Positions 20,285 to 29,745 of a stretch of 39,010 nt of DNA are shown here, piece by piece. The DNA is from Beroe ovata (lineage: Eukaryota; Ctenophora; Nuda; Beroida; Beroidae): positions 32,214 to 71,223 of the forward strand of contig CAMPET010000245.1 of the NCBI GenBank assembly GCA_946803715.1. The letters run 5' to 3'. Within the stretch, counting starts at the first letter, position 1, and each line of letters starts with the position of its first letter. Below the pieces are notes generated by a model, which had not been told where the DNA came from, searched no databases, and saw only the letters and a program-made list of their open reading frames with translations. A program made the translations under genes and the position numbers.

Positions 20285-21305
20285 CGCAAGGTACTTTCAA
20301 TCTTGTGGTAATTACTTCAACCACTGCTTGGGGTATAATCATGTGTCACTGTCATTTTAGTAAATTGGGATCGCGTCTAAAATATAGTTAAATCAGAGAA
20401 TATATCGATGAACAGTGCCATAAACCGACCGTACGGAAGCAATTAATTGTATGTGTTGCTGGGATTGTGGGAGAAGAGAAAGGGAACACTGCGTGGTAGT
20501 ATAATGTGGACAGTATTGTTCGATTCGTAAATATGTGTAGAGTAGTTCAACAAGTAGAATGGTGAAAGTGACTAAAAATAGACTTCATTACCGGAAACTC
20601 TATATTGTGCTGCATATAAAGATCAAGATTCATTGATAACACAAATTTATGCTTTGTTATACGCACGGGGCATTGAAAAACTACTTGCTCCAAATAACGC
20701 TCAAAAACTTCAATAGAAAGAAATCCGAAATGCCACCCATTACATGGCCAATGTCCGCCACCAGGAAATCTAAAAGTACATAAAAAAATAAGACTAATTA
20801 ACAGTAACATAAAAGAAATGGAGTTATTGTCCTATTATTATAGTTAAAGATAACTCTAGATATATAATAACTCTATGTGTTTGTATCATATGAAGAATAC
20901 CCGAATTCTTGCATGGAGTGGGTGAGTAGAAGAGTAGTAAATATGGTCTAAACAGAAACCCTCGCATAACAACAACATGAAACCAACGCACGGAAGCAAA
21001 TATTGAATATTTATTATTTAGTTATTAAGATAGAGAATAGATGTAAAGGCCACACTGTGTATCACTTATCATATGGAGAATGGTACAGTTAATTAATATA
21101 TATATCCAGCAGCTATGAGGTCTGTTCATCTCTGTGTTATAGACTAAAGTCACGTCGTCTTATAATATAGTCGCACAAATAGCGTGATCTACTAAGGTAA
21201 TCACAGACTGGTATAGTTACAAATGGGCGAGGGGGCTATAACAGTGGAGAGATATGTTGGAGAGCGTGCGTTGGACTGTTGGAAATATGGTGCTGTGCGT
21301 GGTTG
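20285..21305. other. Interval between NOL9 copy 2 and the gap
   Basis: About 1 kb, AT-rich, with one exon-like segment (20592-20769, minus; listed separately). Otherwise no gene, RNA or repeat is supported. Confidence 0.4.
20592..20769 (-). other. Candidate internal coding exon, unknown protein
   Basis: On the minus strand a pyrimidine-rich acceptor (TTTATGTACTTTTAG) is followed by 178 bases open in one frame and a donor CCG|GTAATG. The peptide begins FPGGGHWPCNGWHFGFLS and continues with VFERYLEQVVFQCP, a composition more like real protein than random AT-rich translation. No partner exons were found and no family is recognised. It may be a stray exon of a gene split by the gap or a decayed pseudogene. 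Confidence 0.25.
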
Positions 21306-21403
21306 NNNNNNNNNNNNNNNNNNNNNNNNNNNNNNNNNNNNNNNNNNNNNNNNNNNNNNNNNNNNNNNNNNNNNNNNNNNNNNNNNNNNNNNNNNNNNNN
21401 NNN
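21306..21403. other. Assembly gap (98 N)
   Basis: Run of unknown bases directly abutting a (CA)n microsatellite, the usual cause of a short-read gap. Confidence 0.99.
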
Positions 21404-21463
21404 CACACACACACACACACACACATACACACACACGCAAGCACACACACACACAAACACACA
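21404..21463. repeat. (CA)n microsatellite at gap edge
   Basis: CA dinucleotides interrupted by ta, gc and aa. The true length is unknown because it borders the gap. Confidence 0.9.
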
Positions 21464-22033
21464 ATGGTAACCATTGTCGCCGTGGATATGGATATGAATG
21501 TGTTTGAAACAAAGCAAATTGCGGTTTAGAGTCATGCTGTGAATTGATCTCTCTGTCTAAGTTCTATATATTATAGAGTTCATCCACTCATAGCAGGGGG
21601 TAGTAGACTGCATTGAGTGTTTGTGCGTGTGTATGTGGTTGATTACTTTTCTGATTGGTTCAGAGTTATCAGATCGTAAGATTGTGTTGATGTGGCACAA
21701 TATGGCTGATTGGCTATGTTATATCGGTAATGATGTCTGAGAATCCACATCATTGATAAAAGACATTAGATTTCTCTCGCAGCTGCATGCATTCACGACA
21801 GACCGTGTGCACTGTGCGCATATCTGAAATTTGTGGCAAAAGATGGATATGGTGTAGTCACGCGCGCAATACACACGACATAGTTCTACGCTTTCTGTAT
21901 CGTCTATGCGCGGCATGATACGCGCGTGCGCGGCTTTATAGTAGGACCGTGGGAAAATTTGTGCATTTTTCACACACACACACACACACACACGACTGCG
22001 CGGTGATGTAACAAAGTGTTATTGATTTAGGGG
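21464..22033. promoter_or_regulatory. AAMP upstream region
   Basis: Non-coding. It contains a CpG-rich stretch at about 21850-21930 (cacgcgcgc, cgcgcgtgcgcgg) and a (CA)11 run at 21971-21992, 40 bases before the AAMP start. The CpG-rich part is the most likely core promoter. No other site is convincing. Confidence 0.4.
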
Positions 22034-25000
22034 ATGGTAGATGGGGCGTCAGATCATGATGGAAACGAGGAGTTGATGTCTGACAACGAGGAAGAGCCAA
22101 TGGCAGAAGAGGAGGAGGGGGAAGATGACGACATTATACAACCGTTACCGGTGAGCTATTGACAATCGCTGTTATCAGTTAACAATATCAGACAGAAAGA
22201 GATTGCTATGACAACCTCATTTTGTTGCTAACACAGGAGGGTGAGGAAATGACTGGCGAGGAGATGGTGGATATGTCGGAGCACACACTCGCCGCTCACA
22301 CGGGCTCGGTGTTTTGTGTCGATGTGTCGAAGTCGGAACAGTTTGTTCTCACGGGGGGAGAAGATGACTTGGCTTACATCTGGGATATCTCAGGTAAAAT
22401 AATCCGGTTTGGGGGCGTTGTGCCGTTGTAAATTGTAAAATGTAAGTTGTGGTTGTTGTGATAGTCATGATGTTTTGTGATAATGAGGTTTTTTGATAAT
22501 AAGGTTTTGTAAATATAAGGGATAAGATCTCTTATTGTGGTCTTAGTCACTAAGAGGCTAGAACTGCAATCGTTGGTAGAGAAACTGTTAGAATTAAGAA
22601 TCGATAAGTAACGTGTGAGCACGAGAGAGTTTTATACCCGGCAATCAAAAAACCGATACCACACAGATTGTCTGGTAACATAACTTGTAACAACGATATT
22701 ATATGTGTACAGCTAGGAATAATAAGAGTGTTAACAATAGTATCAGTGGCGAGAGTTAATGGATACCACTTATAGTGAGCCCAAGACGTGTTAGACATCA
22801 GGGTATTACAGTTACTATGGTGACCTAACACAGTACCTTGTAATGTTTTAACAAAAAGGAAAAAGGATGAAACGGGGTAGAAACGTGACAGATGAACTTA
22901 TGTTGTTGTTGTTGTTGTCATATTACATTTGGAAAATTTTTACTGGCGTCTTGTTACATTATTGTTCATAGAGAAAAGAGATCCCTTCTATTATTGTCGA
23001 TTGGCAGTAGCTATTATAGTAGAGAGGGCACTGTGCTGTGTGATTGATCTATAGTACATACACCTGCTCAATGAGCAGGACTCAAACAATAATGGCAGGG
23101 GGTAGACCTATCTGGTTGTCAGTTGAAAGTGAGAGAGAGAAGGATAAAACGATCGAATTATAATTGAACAGAATAGTTCTGGCTTTCTGTAAATTAATTC
23201 GTGATCATCATTCACTAACTTTTCTCGTGATACGATCTAACTACTATAAATTGAGTAATTGAACAAATTAGTCCAGGCTTTGTTTTATATTGCTGTCCAG
23301 ACGTCATTTACTAACTGTTGTCACTGCATTTGTGTTGAAATAACGCAGAGTGGTTATAACAAGAGCTTGTTTGGATTTAATGAGTGAAAATTGGTAGTTA
23401 ATATGAATGATCGTCCAAAATCTGGCTAATGCTGATTCACAGCTTAGTCACCATGGTGATGCTAAGGTGTTCAAATGTTTCCAGATTAAATGTGTGTGTC
23501 TGTTTGACCTGGATAATATTGTTAATGTTGGAAATGTAACATCTGGATCGGTCCAGTAATATTCTCAGCCGGCAAATCTCTAAAGAGGGAGGAGTAAAAT
23601 CACGCGATCCTAGGCTAAGTTTTGGTGGAGTCGCAAGGATTTAGGGCGTGTTTTCCAATTAAAATAGGGCGAACCCCAAATATCACGCCCTACAAAACAA
23701 TTATCTCTCACCCCTCTCTCCCTTACTCTTTTATAAATGCCCCTAACATGATGTTCCATGCTCCTTTATAATTCCAGCCGTTGCTTGCGAGAAACACTCG
23801 ACCCTTTTACAGTGTGTTGTTACGTGTTGTTACCGCAAATTAAATGGACTGAATCGAACTGGCACCAACCAGGTCCTACAAATTAAGAAATTTGCGGATC
23901 AATCCGATTGGCTGCCTGACAAAATTTATGATACCGCGATGAAGAGATTGTACAAGTGAAGGAAAGATGTCAGAACAAATTTATTGTAAAACAGAAATAA
24001 ATGTCAATTATTATAGAGGGTCGCGGTGTTCTAAACTTAATCTCAAACACTAAAACTCTGAACATGTCTAACTGAAGTATTGGCAATCGTCACACCTCAA
24101 CATTTGCTCTCATCCTCATTTTGAGCTGTTTTTGCTGGAGGATTTATCCGAAACCGCATCCGAAACCTTCTTGCGCTTCTGCTCACCATGAGTCCTCTGA
24201 TCACTCTTCTTGGACTTGGCTGAGGATGAGGAGCAAGTCCTGGCTTTGGGCACTGAGGAGTGACCCGATACCTCACTCCTTAGTTTCTGTATCCCCTTCA
24301 GTAACATTGGGTTGGTTGTGTTGGAGATTTTCCTGCGGAACTCAATGCTCTTGTAGATTGAATCATCCGGCATGTCCCTATACACCCCAGCTTCCCCTGT
24401 CAGCCACCACGTGCGTCGTGTCTTGTTTTGGATGACTGCCGGGGGTTTCCGTTCCACAAACGCAAACTTGTTGGGGTAGTGTTTCTCCAGTATCACTCTC
24501 ATTTCATTACTCATCTGGATTCTGCTTGCTTCCCCCGAGGACTCGAGAGAGTTAGCGTAGCGCGGTTCCTTGCCGTAGATGCAGTAGTGGAACATCGTGC
24601 TCCCCGCCACGCCGGCCACACAGCTCCCTGAGTGGATCCCTATCCGCATGTACACCGGTCTGTCATCCAGCCGCTTCACCGTGATATCCTTGGTTGTCGA
24701 CAGCACTTCCAGGGCAAATCCCGCTATGTTCTTAGCATGGGCTGATCCGTGTACATCGGGCACTGGTAGACCACTGACGACCACATACGCGTCCCCAATG
24801 GTCTCCACCTTGACCACGCTGTACTTACCGATAGCCTTGTCCATTATTGTGTAGAGGTTGTCCAGCATATCGACCACATCCATGGGACCCCCATCTTCCA
24901 GACCTGTCAGATCGGCCACTATGCTGGTGAACCCCTTGATATCCGAGTAGAAGTAGCTGCAGTTGGAGAAGACCTGTGGAGCTACACTCGCTCCTGTCAT

Positions 25001-28000
25001 CTTCTGTTCGGCTATCTCTCGGGGGAGGAGCGAGTAGACCAGCTCCTTTGTCCGTTCTTTCTCCTTCAGGAAATCCGCATTCCGAATTTCAAACAGCGTC
25101 CGCAGCTCCTTGGACTTCTTCTCCAGAGTAACGAGCCACTGATCGACAAGAGTCCCCACAAACTGCTGGGAGCCCTTCTCCAGCCGCGTCAGCACCTCCC
25201 TGACTGTGGGTCTTTCATCAGCATCACTTTGGGTACAAAGGAGACAGAACTGTTTGATGACCATGAGATCACCGTCCTCTCTGAAATCGCCCGATATGGC
25301 AGATGCCTTGCGGAGTGATGCCAGACTGTCGTCATGACTACGATAACTGATGCTGGAATTCACTTGGTTGGATAAGCTAGATGCACGTGATGACTCAGAT
25401 GATGTCTCATCACCTGATGACTCATCATCCTCTGACATCACGTCTTTGAGAGGTTTCTCCCCGTTCATGACACGTGTTATCTTCTCTTGCAGAGCTGCGG
25501 CATCCATATCACCGCTCCATCTCATACCATATGCAGGTTCACAGTTGATCAGCTCGGAGAGAATTACTCCGAAGGAGTACACGTCGTTGGCCCGTTGCCC
25601 CCCTGGACTGAGGACTTCTCCTGAGAGCATCTCCGGGGACATCCACAGTTTCTCATATTGTCTCTTCACCCCCTCCAGTCCACCAAGCTCGATACCATCT
25701 TGGTACTTGTTGTAGTGTACCTCCGATTTCTGCACATGACGCAGGTGGAATCCCTTCAGTTTTAGCGTCCAATTCCCGTCCACCACGCAGTTCAGGGACG
25801 TCAGAGATCCGTGAAATCCGAGCAGTTTGCTGCTGTGGAGATATGAAAGTCCCTGGAGAATATCCACGGCAAATGACCGTATGAAGGAAGCAGTTTGCAC
25901 CCGGGCCTCAGTGCAGATTAGATGCTGGAGACTCCCCTTGGAGCATTGCTCAGTCACCAGGACGAGACCAGTACTAACGGGGCAACAGTGCATCAACTCC
26001 ACGATGTTACAGTGGTGAATGTGATGCAGCTCCCGTAGCAGTGGTATGACGTGTGTGTCACTCGCGCTGACACGCACCCCTGTTGCTGACACGTGTACAC
26101 GTTTCATGTTCTTCTTATACCCCTCTATGTTATCGGACATGAGTTTAGCCAGGGCTTCTGGGGTCAGGACAAAGGATTGTCGAGGACCTCGCTTCCCATG
26201 TATCCATATCTTGACAAATGTGAGGATTGCAATGGACAGGATCACACCGAGGACAGCCGCGATGAGGAGGGAGAGTGGACGAGGACAAGTTATGTCCAGC
26301 CAGGAGCACGGACGAGTATCGGACACCCTGTCCGGCTCACCTCGGCCCGGGAGGAGAATGCCGAGGTATCGGCCCGTGTTCCCGTTGGGAGATAATCGGA
26401 GGAGGGGTGTCATCTCGGTATCGGTATCCCGGACCAGGAAATACGCCAACATGTCCGAATACCGGGATCCGTTCTGATTCGTCACGATGCGTCCTGACTT
26501 GCCCTTGATATTTCCCAGACTCTTGATAACATCGGCAATCTTGCGCCCGTCAGTGGGATCCTTGGTGACGTTGAGTGCATGTGCATACAGTAGTATAGTG
26601 TCGTACACGTGCTGAATGAGATAGACTTCCTCTATGCACCGTGGTTTTCTCGCAATGTACGGTGATGCTTGGATCCTTTTCATCACCTCGCAGAATAATC
26701 TATCCTGCTGTGAGAACTTGGGCACATCGGACACGATGTAGATCATGGATCTGAACGCTTGTCGGGCCTCCTCGTCCTCAGCCCTCTCCTCCTCTGTACA
26801 GCACGTGCAGAATTGTGGCCTATCTCTCACACTCTGATCGCATGACCATGGGAGAATCTGCTCGTTACTGACAATGAGTCCGATTCTGAAGTTTACTCCC
26901 AGTAGCCTGTATTCTGACCAGGTGCACCAAGACACGGCAGCACACACTCGGTACAGGCTGAGAGTGAGAGATCTCATCACTGCCGGACTACCGAATAGTG
27001 ATATGATCCGGTGTAGTTGCAGTAACTTCTCCATATCAGACACATCCATGGTGTTGTCCGGGTTCAGGTCGTATGGGGTCACTACGAACCCCATGGTCCT
27101 CAACTCTGCCACCTGGTGGGCCCACTTGATGGTGCAGGAAGGTCCTCGCTCCGGCTGCACCACAGCTGCCACCTCTCGCCACCCAAAGTAGTCGTACACT
27201 GCCGCCTGATAATACGCCTGTATCGTCACGCTCTCGTAAATCCGAGTAAAAGTCGGATATTTCGTCACATCGTTCAATTCGTCCTCGAACGCTGCTACGC
27301 TGATAACGGGCATGTTCTCGGAGGCGGCAAAACTCGCCACACTGGGCCCACTACTGCCGTCCCCGCAGACCGGCCCAATGAGGACCTCTACCTTATCCTC
27401 CACTCTGAGAGTGTACGCGTATCCCAGTGTGTCAAATGTTCGACCACAGGATTCGTACTGGGGCGCGGTCACGAGTTTCAGCTCGAATTCCGGGATGAGG
27501 GTCTCGTCTGAGTTGATATCCTCCAGAGCTAGTTCCACCGGGATCCCCTGGTTATACAGGTCGATGTACGTGCAGAAGTTGGGGGTCTGGGGGAAGAGGA
27601 GACCGACTTTCACTGCCCGTTTAGTGGTCGTAATGATCTTGTCCGGGACATCCTCCTCAGTGTTGTTGTTGTTGTCATGGTTATCACAACTGTAGTATAT
27701 CTTGTCAACACCGGGTTCGGACCAGGGACAGTATGGTTGCCAGGGAGTGTCTGCAGCAACCAGATGTAGGAGGACAGATAGTGTGACCAGCATATTCACC
27801 CATGCTAGTATTGTCGTAATAGTGGTGGTGTGGGGTCCGATGCCATTTTCTAGGGGATAGTTGTGGTAATAGTGCGTGAAACAACAGCATATGCAGCAGA
27901 ATTTTAGCTGAAAATGTGGAAAAGCAACATAAATTACGATAAAATATGAAATATAACCACCTCCATCACCAGCAGCAGTATCATTATTCATAAGCGACAG

Positions 28001-29331
28001 TCAACAGTAATAATGTCATATTAAGGGGGGGTCCGACTACTGCAGGTCCACCATGGTGTAATCCAACACCGAAACAAAGCTATACCCACATTATCACTGC
28101 GATTATCTCACCAAATTTGGAACCTGTTTCCCCGCATCCTGCCGGCATTCTTTCGGCTTTGTGGCCTTTGTTTTGCTACGTCACCTGTGGAGGGGAAGTC
28201 TTGTGTTTTAGCCATGGACGTGAGCCGTGTTTCTGTGATATGATATCAGACTCATGTGTTAATTCGAGAAAATGGTTTTCGACACCAGTTTGATAGAAAA
28301 TAACAAGTCGTTTGTTTCTGTACTGGTAGAGTTTACCGGAACTATGTTTGATACTAACTCATCACATGTTGATCGATATTAAACCCTCTCCCCCTATTCA
28401 CCCGCTAACACTTCCCATTTCCCTGTCAGGCGAAGAGACAACCTCCCAGAAGATAGAGGGACACAAGGACTCTGTTAGTCACGTAGGTTTCTCCCCCAGC
28501 GACAAGTTCTACTTCACAGCAGATCTGGCCGGGTTTATCCAGCTGTTTGACACCTCCTCACACAACAAGATATGGGAGTTCGAGGTAGGTGATGTGTTGT
28601 GGGTCATGTGGCACCCCGTGGTCCCCATTCTGCTGGCTGGGGCGGCTGAGGGTGGAGTGTGGATGTGGAAAGTGCCGGATTTCGAGACGAAGACGATCCA
28701 GTTGTCGAGTGCTCCACCTGTGGATGCGGTGTTCATGTCCACTAACCGGCATCTTGTTGTGGGGTATCAGGACGGCGTTGTCAAGGTGATTAACCTGAAG
28801 TCGGGGGACGCGACCATGTCAGTGGACACTCGAACAGAGATCACCAGTGTGGGGGTGTCACGTGACGATCAGCTCATCCTAGTCGGGAGCCCACTCTCCG
28901 CCGCCTCCCTCATAGCCGCTCAGTCTGGGAAAGTGATAGCCACCCTATCGGAACACCCATCGGGATACAAGCCACCAGAGGACTCAGCCACAGACTCGGT
29001 GGAGGACATTGCGTTCCACCCCACGCGGCAACTGGTGGCAGTATCATATGTCGCGGACAGGGTGTGCCTGTGGGACACAGCCCTGCAGAGGCTGCGCACC
29101 ACCCTGCCACACCCGGACGGTGTGGTGAAGAGTTGCTGGGCGGGGGACTCCGATCACCACCTAGTGACGGCGTGTTTGGACGGCGTGGTCAGGGTGTGGG
29201 ATGTGGATCAGAATGAGGTGGTTACTGAGGTTACCGGGCATGAGGCACAACTTCTCGATATGACGATCACACAGAATTTGGTCGTTACTGCTGATGATGG
29301 CGGAGTCGCTAAAGTGTTCAGGATAGCGTAG
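22034..29331 (+). CDS. AAMP: AAMP ortholog, WD40-repeat protein
   Basis: Three exons join in phase: 22034-22150, 22237-22393 and 28430-29331 (stop TAG), 391 residues against about 434 in human. The first exon is strongly acidic (AEEEEGEDDD), as in AAMP. The second carries the first WD40 repeat (HTGSVFCVD, LTGGEDDLAYIWD). The third has the rest: GHKDSVSHVGFSPS, WVMWHPVVPILLAGAAEG, WMWKVP, LVVGYQDGVVKV, CLDGVVRVWD and a final AKVF. The length and order match AAMP, a cytosolic WD40 protein linked to cell migration and RhoA signalling, with a yeast relative (Sqt1) in ribosome assembly. Intron 2 is 6,036 bases, exceptional for this window, and contains a guanylate cyclase gene on the other strand plus an orphan exon. 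Confidence 0.92.
22202..22215. promoter_or_regulatory. X-box-like site in AAMP intron 1
   Basis: attgctatgacaac fits RYYNYYATRRNRAC at every position. It lies in the 86-base intron 1 of AAMP. Another full match, gttactatggtgac, lies at 22811-22824 in intron 2. Confidence 0.35.
22394..23777. other. Proximal part of AAMP intron 2
   Basis: AT-rich non-coding DNA between AAMP exon 2 and the orphan terminal exon. Short (GTT)n and (GA)n tracts occur near 22900 and 23130. No other coding segment with splice sites was found. Confidence 0.45.
23778..23959 (+). CDS. Orphan 3'-terminal coding exon inside AAMP intron 2
   Basis: Acceptor (TTTATAATTCCAG) followed by a frame open to TGA at 23957. The peptide is about 60 residues, begins VACEKHSTLLQCVV, continues with TCCYRKLNGLNRTG, and ends KIYDTAMKRLYK. 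Cys- and Lys-rich; not recognised. The exon enters in phase 1, the phase in which AAMP exon 2 leaves, so it could be an alternative last exon of AAMP. Otherwise it belongs to a separate nested gene whose upstream exons I could not find. A poly(A) signal 37 bases after the stop supports a genuine transcript end. The Cys spacing recalls small mitochondrial or zinc proteins, but that is speculation. Confidence 0.4.
23996..24001 (+). terminator. Poly(A) signal of the orphan exon
   Basis: AATAAA on the plus strand, 37 bases after the TGA of the 23778-23959 exon. A minus-strand AATAAA at 23985-23980 would serve the guanylate cyclase, making two convergent transcript ends that overlap. Confidence 0.5.
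24116..27793 (-). CDS. Receptor guanylate cyclase with altered catalytic site
   Basis: Intronless. The ORF opens at 27991, but the ATG at 27793 gives a signal peptide (MLVTLSVLLHLVAADT) and is preferred: 1,225 residues. Order: ANF-receptor/PBP1 ectodomain (VKVGLLFPQTPN, VLIGPVCG); transmembrane helix (LLIAAVLGVILSIAILTF); kinase-homology domain with HGSLTSLNC in place of HRD and GFH in place of DFG; acidic/Ser-rich insert; dimerisation helix (LVYSLLPREIA); cyclase domain; Lys/Ser tail. In the cyclase domain the metal Asp residues (YSDIKGFTS, GDAYVV) and guanine-specifying Glu and Cys (KVETIGD, HYCIYG) are kept. The segment equivalent to GDTVNTASRMES reads GKEPRYANSLES, replacing the transition-state Asn and Arg. 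It may be a pseudocyclase or an obligate heterodimer partner. It lies entirely in AAMP intron 2, antisense. Confidence 0.93.
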   Translation of the reverse strand: MLVTLSVLLHLVAADTPWQPYCPWSEPGVDKIYYSCDNHDNNNNTEEDVPDKIITTTKRAVKVGLLFPQTPNFCTYIDLYNQGIPVELALEDINSDETLIPEFELKLVTAPQYESCGRTFDTLGYAYTLRVEDKVEVLIGPVCGDGSSGPSVASFAASENMPVISVAAFEDELNDVTKYPTFTRIYESVTIQAYYQAAVYDYFGWREVAAVVQPERGPSCTIKWAHQVAELRTMGFVVTPYDLNPDNTMDVSDMEKLLQLHRIISLFGSPAVMRSLTLSLYRVCAAVSWCTWSEYRLLGVNFRIGLIVSNEQILPWSCDQSVRDRPQFCTCCTEEERAEDEEARQAFRSMIYIVSDVPKFSQQDRLFCEVMKRIQASPYIARKPRCIEEVYLIQHVYDTILLYAHALNVTKDPTDGRKIADVIKSLGNIKGKSGRIVTNQNGSRYSDMLAYFLVRDTDTEMTPLLRLSPNGNTGRYLGILLPGRGEPDRVSDTRPCSWLDITCPRPLSLLIAAVLGVILSIAILTFVKIWIHGKRGPRQSFVLTPEALAKLMSDNIEGYKKNMKRVHVSATGVRVSASDTHVIPLLRELHHIHHCNIVELMHCCPVSTGLVLVTEQCSKGSLQHLICTEARVQTASFIRSFAVDILQGLSYLHSSKLLGFHGSLTSLNCVVDGNWTLKLKGFHLRHVQKSEVHYNKYQDGIELGGLEGVKRQYEKLWMSPEMLSGEVLSPGGQRANDVYSFGVILSELINCEPAYGMRWSGDMDAAALQEKITRVMNGEKPLKDVMSEDDESSGDETSSESSRASSLSNQVNSSISYRSHDDSLASLRKASAISGDFREDGDLMVIKQFCLLCTQSDADERPTVREVLTRLEKGSQQFVGTLVDQWLVTLEKKSKELRTLFEIRNADFLKEKERTKELVYSLLPREIAEQKMTGASVAPQVFSNCSYFYSDIKGFTSIVADLTGLEDGGPMDVVDMLDNLYTIMDKAIGKYSVVKVETIGDAYVVVSGLPVPDVHGSAHAKNIAGFALEVLSTTKDITVKRLDDRPVYMRIGIHSGSCVAGVAGSTMFHYCIYGKEPRYANSLESSGEASRIQMSNEMRVILEKHYPNKFAFVERKPPAVIQNKTRRTWWLTGEAGVYRDMPDDSIYKSIEFRRKISNTTNPMLLKGIQKLRSEVSGHSSVPKARTCSSSSAKSKKSDQRTHGEQKRKKVSDAVSDKSSSKNSSK
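27794..28429. promoter_or_regulatory. Guanylate cyclase 5' region within AAMP intron 2
   Basis: The open frame continues upstream to 27991 but is hydrophobic and Cys-rich without family similarity, so it is probably 5' UTR. The remaining intron carries no recognised coding or repeat sequence apart from the pyrimidine-rich AAMP exon-3 acceptor near 28380-28429. Confidence 0.4.
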
Positions 29332-29745
29332 CGTGGTGTGAGTGAGCGTGTGATCTGCTGTTCTTTTATTTTATTTTAAACCGATATCAATTCCCCTCGA
29401 TTTGAATTCAATCCCTCAATTCTCGAACGAAAGGAAACAAATTTGATAGCGGTATGCAAAGAATACGATAGAAATAATGAACAAGAAGTCCCAAAAGATC
29501 TAAAATGATCGCACAAAAATCTAGTAAACCTTACTTTCAACGTAAGAAAAATAAAACCAATCTGATATTTTTTCTGACATCTGCGGCATCCTCTTCATTC
29601 TCAGTCCTAGTCTCCGTCGCCACGGTTACTAGTAGCAAATCTCCGGTCTCTCTTGCTATGGCAACCTGGCCTCAATACTCCGGTCTGTGTTGCTATGACA
29701 ACCTAGCCTGTGTTGCTATGGTAACTGTACTTCTCAGTAGGACTC
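29332..29745. other. Convergent 3' region of AAMP and the homeobox gene
   Basis: Both genes end here. A plus-strand AATAAA occurs near 29548 and a minus-strand one near 29365, so the two 3' UTRs probably overlap. Three X-box-like sites lie at 29652-29725. Confidence 0.5.
29652..29725. promoter_or_regulatory. Cluster of three X-box-like sites
   Basis: cttgctatggcaac (29652), gttgctatgacaac (29689) and gttgctatggtaac (29712). The last two match RYYNYYATRRNRAC fully and the first misses only its first base. They sit between the AAMP and homeobox stop codons. Confidence 0.45.

Noticed and set aside
21201-21535. ORFs spanning the N gap
   Set aside because: They are open only because unknown bases and CA repeats contain no stops.
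24121-27695. Many plus-strand ORFs of 60-143 codons across the guanylate cyclase
   Set aside because: They are antisense shadows of a GC-richer 1,225-residue gene; none has domain similarity or its own splice and start context.
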